Source of the DNA: Collinsella sp.
Lineage (GTDB): Bacteria > Actinomycetota > Coriobacteriia > Coriobacteriales > Coriobacteriaceae
Reading direction: 5' to 3'
DNA: 25,102 nucleotides
NCBI GenBank assembly: GCA_019424965.1
Contig: JAHYYL010000024.1
Location: 1 to 25,102 of the forward strand
Shown here: one piece after another, positions 22,358 to 25,102 of the stretch
How positions within the stretch are numbered: position 1 is the stretch's first letter
How the letters are laid out: each line of letters begins with the position of its first letter
Translations under genes and position numbers: made by a program
Notes under the pieces: generated by a model
What the model was told of the DNA's origin: nothing
What the model saw: the letters and a program-made list of their open reading frames with translations, nothing else
Databases searched by the model: none

Positions 22358-22921
22358 CTACTTGGTCTTGGCTACCAGCAGCGGGTCGCCCAGCTTGACG
22401 AGCGGATTGCCGCCGATAAGCGTACCGGACTCGCCGACATGGTCGATGCTCTTAAGACGATCGAGCTCGGAGACGATGACGGTCACGATGTCCTCGTGGC
22501 CAGCGGCCTTAATGGCGTCGCGGTCGAAGCTGATGAGCGGCTGGCCGGCCTTGACCGTGTCACCCATCTCGACAAAGCGGGCAAAACCCTTGCCGTTCAT
22601 TTCCACGGTGCCCAGGCCAACATGGATGAACACGCGCAGGCCGTCCTCGGTGATCATGCCGATGGAGTGGTTGGTGACGGTGGTGGCGCCGATGCGACCG
22701 TTGGCGGGGGCGTAAATGGTGCCGGTAATGGGCTCGATGCCGTAGCCCTGGCCGAGCATGCCCGAGGCGATGGTCTCGTCGGGAACCTCACTCAGATTGA
22801 CGAGCACGCCGTTGACGGGAGCGTAGATGACGCCTTCGCGGGTGGCGAAGCTTGCTGCGGGCGGAACGGACGCCTCGCCCGACGAAGTGAACGTGGACTT
22901 GAGCGAATCGAGCAGACCCAT
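22358..22921 (-). CDS. crr: PTS glucose-type EIIA component
   Basis: Soluble phosphocarrier that takes phosphate from HPr and gives it to EIIB domains of sugar permeases. The 187-residue protein is a stand-alone EIIA of the glucose family. The phospho-accepting His100 is in VFIHVGLGTVEMNG, and the supporting His85 is in TNHSIGM. Other hallmarks are VYAPVNG-like segments, IYAPANGRI and VKAGQPLISFD. The start chosen has GGAGG 5 nt upstream. No EIIBC gene is next to it. The EIIBC at 94-1494 lacks its own EIIA, so this protein could serve it as well as glucose-type permeases elsewhere; this is inference. In enteric bacteria EIIA-Glc also regulates cAMP and permeases; that role is not assumed here. 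Possible operators lie on both sides. Confidence 0.95.
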   Translation of the reverse strand: MGLLDSLKSTFTSSGEASVPPAASFATREGVIYAPVNGVLVNLSEVPDETIASGMLGQGYGIEPITGTIYAPANGRIGATTVTNHSIGMITEDGLRVFIHVGLGTVEMNGKGFARFVEMGDTVKAGQPLISFDRDAIKAAGHEDIVTVIVSELDRLKSIDHVGESGTLIGGNPLVKLGDPLLVAKTK

Positions 22922-22971
22922 AGATGCCTCCAACGTATCAGGCGTGCATGTTGCACGCGTGTGGTTTGCCG

Positions 22972-22981
22972 GAAACGTTTC
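22972..22981. promoter_or_regulatory. GAAACGTTTC operator candidate in crr leader
   Basis: A perfect 10-bp palindrome with a central CG, of the type bound by LacI/GalR-family repressors, lies about 50 bp before the crr start. The same decamer occurs at 22267-22276 downstream of crr. It matches a CcpA cre site only in the core. Confidence 0.4.
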
Positions 22982-23001
22982 GTATGTGTTTCCCGGCACG
23001 G

Positions 23002-23040
23002 TCAGCGCTCCTATTTTACGCTGTGAAACGATAGCGCTGA
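23002..23040. promoter_or_regulatory. inverted repeat around crr -10 region
   Basis: TCAGCGCT (23002-23009) and AGCGCTGA (23033-23040) are perfect 8-bp arms. Between them, on the minus strand, lies TAAAAT (23013-23018), a five-of-six -10 match for crr. No good -35 could be assigned. The arms would flank the -10 and overlap the -35 and start regions, as repressor sites often do. Confidence 0.4.
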
Positions 23041-23167
23041 GCTGGGATTATGTGATATATCAGTTGAAGGTGAACTTATTGCGGGAGTGTTTCTGTGCCC
23101 TGGGCCCAACTGGGGTACGCTTGAGAGCGAAAAATGAGTGCGCATAATCTGCGCGAAGGGAGCACAT

Positions 23168-24070
23168 ATGATTGTCGAGAATCACGCGCTGTGGGGCGAG
23201 GAGCCGACCGAGGATTATCCGGCGACGTTTACGTATTTGGGTGCCGAGCCGCTGCCCGACAAGCCCAATGGCCGCCGCCCCGCGGTGATCATCTGCGGCG
23301 GAGGCGGGTTTACGCATATCGCTCCGCACGAGCAGGATCCCGTGGCGTTTGCGTTTTTGGATCACGGTTGCCAGGCCTTTGTGCTCAACTATGTGACGAG
23401 TGGCACGGGTGACGTGAGTTTTCCGCACCCGCAGGCGGACCTCGCCAAGATGGTCACTACCGTGCGCGCCAACGCCGACGAGTGGCATGTCGATCCCAAG
23501 CGCGTGTGCATCGTGGGCTTCTCGGCGGGCGGCATGATTTGCGCTTCGCTGGCAACGCAATGGAAGACTGGTCCCTTCGCGGGCCTGGCAGGGGCGCGCG
23601 CGGAAGATATTCGCCCCGATGCCGTGGTGCTGGGCTATCCGTTGCTCGACCTTGCCTATGTGCGTGATATGCAGACACGCGACCCGCGCATCGACCTGCG
23701 CGTGCCCAAGACGGGTGGCAAGACGGGGCGCGATTTGCTCAACGACTATCTGTCGATGGTGACGGGCGGCGAGGCGACCGACGAGCACCTGGCCGACATT
23801 TGCCCTACCACGCATGTTTCGCGTCAGATGCCCCCGACCTTTGTGTGGGGCGTGTCCGACGACAAGACGGCGCCGATCGCGCAGGTTTACCCGTTTGCGC
23901 AGCGCATGGCCGAGGAGGGCGTCGCTTGCGAGATGCACGTCTTTGACCAAGGTGGTCACGGTCTTTCGCTCGGCAACGCCAATACCGCGGTCGACAACGA
24001 GGACAAGCAGGTGGCGGTCCGTCCTTGGATCCGCCTGGCCTTCCGCTTCCTGGAGCGCCACGGGTTTTAG
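23168..24070 (+). CDS. alpha/beta hydrolase, esterase type
   Basis: Cytosolic hydrolase of the acetyl-esterase / BD-FAE-like group, probably cutting an ester; substrate unknown. The 300-residue protein has the nucleophile elbow GFSAG (Ser119). A Gly-rich oxyanion strand VIICGGGGF is seen near 40-48. The likely acid lies around Asp231/232 in GVSDDKTAP, and the catalytic histidine is His264 in GGHGLS. No signal peptide is visible. The start is chosen for AAGGGAG 6 nt upstream; an in-frame ATG 30 bp earlier lacks such a site. It diverges from crr, sharing a 246-bp control region, so carbon-source regulation is possible. Relatives act on acetylated sugars or drugs; that is family knowledge, not evidence here. 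Confidence 0.9.
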   Translation: MIVENHALWGEEPTEDYPATFTYLGAEPLPDKPNGRRPAVIICGGGGFTHIAPHEQDPVAFAFLDHGCQAFVLNYVTSGTGDVSFPHPQADLAKMVTTVRANADEWHVDPKRVCIVGFSAGGMICASLATQWKTGPFAGLAGARAEDIRPDAVVLGYPLLDLAYVRDMQTRDPRIDLRVPKTGGKTGRDLLNDYLSMVTGGEATDEHLADICPTTHVSRQMPPTFVWGVSDDKTAPIAQVYPFAQRMAEEGVACEMHVFDQGGHGLSLGNANTAVDNEDKQVAVRPWIRLAFRFLERHGF

Positions 24071-24097
24071 TTACGGCGTTTTGCCAAACGCCGTAAC
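24070..24097 (+). terminator. hairpin after hydrolase gene
   Basis: GTTACGGCGTTT (24070-24081) pairs perfectly with AAACGCCGTAAC (24086-24097) around TGCC. It begins with the last base of the hydrolase stop codon. No T-tract follows, so termination efficiency is uncertain. Confidence 0.6.
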
Positions 24098-24110
24098 CGC
24101 ATGACGCTGC

Positions 24111-24209
24111 AAGCCCGCCAGAGCGGCAATCTGCCTTTCAACTTCGGCGGCATGACCAGAAGGTCAATGCCGCCTCGTTTCAAGGCACCTTGCTCGCCTT
24201 GGCGGGCTT
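24111..24209. repeat. cloverleaf-like nested inverted repeat
   Basis: Outer arms AAGCCCGCCA (24111-24120) and TGGCGGGCTT (24200-24209) are perfect. Inside lie GGCA/TGCC (24125-24135), a 12-bp bulged hairpin (24146-24157 with 24162-24174) and AAGGC/GCCTT (24182-24200). No reading frame explains it. It sits between two convergent genes. Confidence 0.55.
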
Positions 24210-24256
24210 TCGCTGTCTGCGCCAAAACATCGGCGTTGTCTTGGCTGCCAAAAGAA

Positions 24257-24287
24257 TGATCCCTCGGGGACGGAGGAAAATGGATCA
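24257..24287. repeat. REP-like TGATCC element
   Basis: TGATCC (24257-24262) and GGATCA (24282-24287) bracket a core in which CTC (24263-24265) can pair with GAG (24273-24275). The core contains GGGGAC, as do the three larger palindromes in the window. A single copy is present here, so the repeat status rests on resemblance. Confidence 0.35.
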
Positions 24288-24342
24288 GTTTGGGCGGTGC
24301 TGGCGTCAAGGTTTAAGACCGATGTCGTCCCTTGTTGCTTTC

Positions 24343-24993
24343 CTACCAGACGGTGAACTGGGCGTTTTCTGTGTTCCAATGGACATCGCGAACGTAGTCG
24401 CGCGCGCCCGCCGCATCTCGTGCTTCGAACAACTCAAGAATATGAGCATGTTCGTTGTTGGCTTTATTGAGCAGTTCGCACGCCGTCTCCTGGTCGACAG
24501 TCTCGTAATCGCGCTTGATAAAGCAGCGCTCGAGTTGCGAAATCATGTCGCGCAGACGGTCGTTGCCGCAGCGGTTGAAGTACGTAAGGTGAAAGTCCCG
24601 CTGAATGTCGTCGTACTTTCGGATAAGACCGCCTTGGATCGCGAGGTCCATGGATCCAACCAAGAACTTTAGCTGCATGATGTCCTCTTCGGTCAGGAGG
24701 GGGCAGGCAAGGTATGCCGCCTGCCCGTCGAGCGGCCCCATAATCTCAAAGACTTCGACGGCGTTTTGCTGATCGAATCCACGGACGCGGAACCCACGGC
24801 GGGGGAGGTTGTCCAGATAGCCGTCGCTTGCCAGCTGGATGAGCGCCTCGCGAACCGGCGTGCGCGATACGCCCATGGCATCGCAGATCGCTTGCTCGCT
24901 CACACGGTCGCCGGCCGAAAGCTCGCCGGCGTCTATGCGACTCGAAATATAGTCGTATACATGATCCTTCAAGGGTCTTCTGAGTGTTTCCAT
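24343..24993 (-). CDS. GntR-family regulator, FCD (FadR) subfamily
   Basis: Transcription factor that responds to a small carboxylate or sugar-acid ligand in most relatives. The 216-residue protein has a winged helix-turn-helix (about 5-70; LSAGDRVSEQAICDAMGVSRTPVREALIQLASDGYL). The FCD ligand domain (about 80-205) keeps the usual metal-site pattern: Asp and His in DDIQRDFHLTYF, His in NNEHAHILELF and His in VRDVHWN. The start ATG has only a distant AAGG; a perfect palindrome (24999-25018) overlaps that leader, suggesting self-repression. The upstream neighbour is outside the window, so the regulated operon cannot be named. It converges on the alpha/beta hydrolase gene. Confidence 0.93.
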   Translation of the reverse strand: METLRRPLKDHVYDYISSRIDAGELSAGDRVSEQAICDAMGVSRTPVREALIQLASDGYLDNLPRRGFRVRGFDQQNAVEVFEIMGPLDGQAAYLACPLLTEEDIMQLKFLVGSMDLAIQGGLIRKYDDIQRDFHLTYFNRCGNDRLRDMISQLERCFIKRDYETVDQETACELLNKANNEHAHILELFEARDAAGARDYVRDVHWNTENAQFTVW

Positions 24994-24999
24994 GAGCTT

Positions 25000-25018
25000 A
25001 TATACCTTAACTGTATAT
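25000..25018. promoter_or_regulatory. GntR-type operator candidate
   Basis: ATATAC (25000-25005) and GTATAT (25013-25018) are perfect arms around a 7-bp spacer, only 6 bp before the GntR start. Short palindromes with AC/GT half-sites are typical of FadR-subfamily targets. The position over the leader fits autoregulation. Confidence 0.5.
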
Positions 25019-25102
25019 TTTCAAATTTAAATACGTTTGGTTTGAATAGGCTAATTGGATTATAGAACGACCAGTTAAATCGCGCTACCTGACCCTAGGA
25101 AG

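Overview
The window looks like the chromosome of a GC-rich actinobacterium of the class Coriobacteriia, most likely Collinsella or a close relative. This rests on the codon use, the EF-Tu, SecE and L11/L1 sequences, and the gut-type mix of PTS, LAxTG-anchored and O-acetyltransferase genes. No replication, phage or plasmid genes are visible.

Layout. (1) 1-3907: a beta-glucoside cassette. A PTS EIIBC permease and a GH1 6-phospho-beta-glucosidase lie on the minus strand, and an RpiR-type regulator is divergent on the plus strand. By eye this block is more AT-rich than the rest. (2) 3908-8800: a plus-strand housekeeping block: tRNA-Tyr, tRNA-Thr, tRNA-Met, tuf, then rpmG, tRNA-Trp, secE, nusG, rplK, rplA. 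Two strong TTGACA promoters with almost identical -35 surroundings drive it, and strong terminators follow tuf and rplA. rplJ and rplL do not follow rplA. (3) 8809-14559: minus-strand genes. A cytosolic ParB-like/BMP fusion protein is coupled by an ATGA overlap to a metallophosphoesterase. An MscS-type channel and a secreted, LAATG-anchored 5'-nucleotidase follow. (4) 14568-17463: a complete ABC importer (ATPase, permease, lipoprotein), substrate unknown. (5) 17624-20068: a WYL-domain regulator and asnS. (6) 20204-24070: an OatA-like membrane acyltransferase with an SGNH domain, a stand-alone PTS EIIA (crr type), and a divergent alpha/beta hydrolase. (7) 24343-24993: a GntR/FCD regulator.

The EIIBC has no EIIA domain, so the crr-type EIIA about 21 kb away could supply its phosphate. 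This is an inference.

The most unusual non-coding content is a family of intergenic palindromes. There are two identical 40-bp copies (11525-11564 and 14519-14558) and a related copy in opposite orientation with different but still self-complementary stems (8809-8848). Each directly follows a minus-strand gene, and two of them supply part of the stop codon. Other points are a GAAACGTTTC palindrome present on both sides of crr, two large nested inverted repeats (22233-22315 and 24111-24209), and the ParB-like/BMP plus phosphoesterase pair, whose function is unknown.
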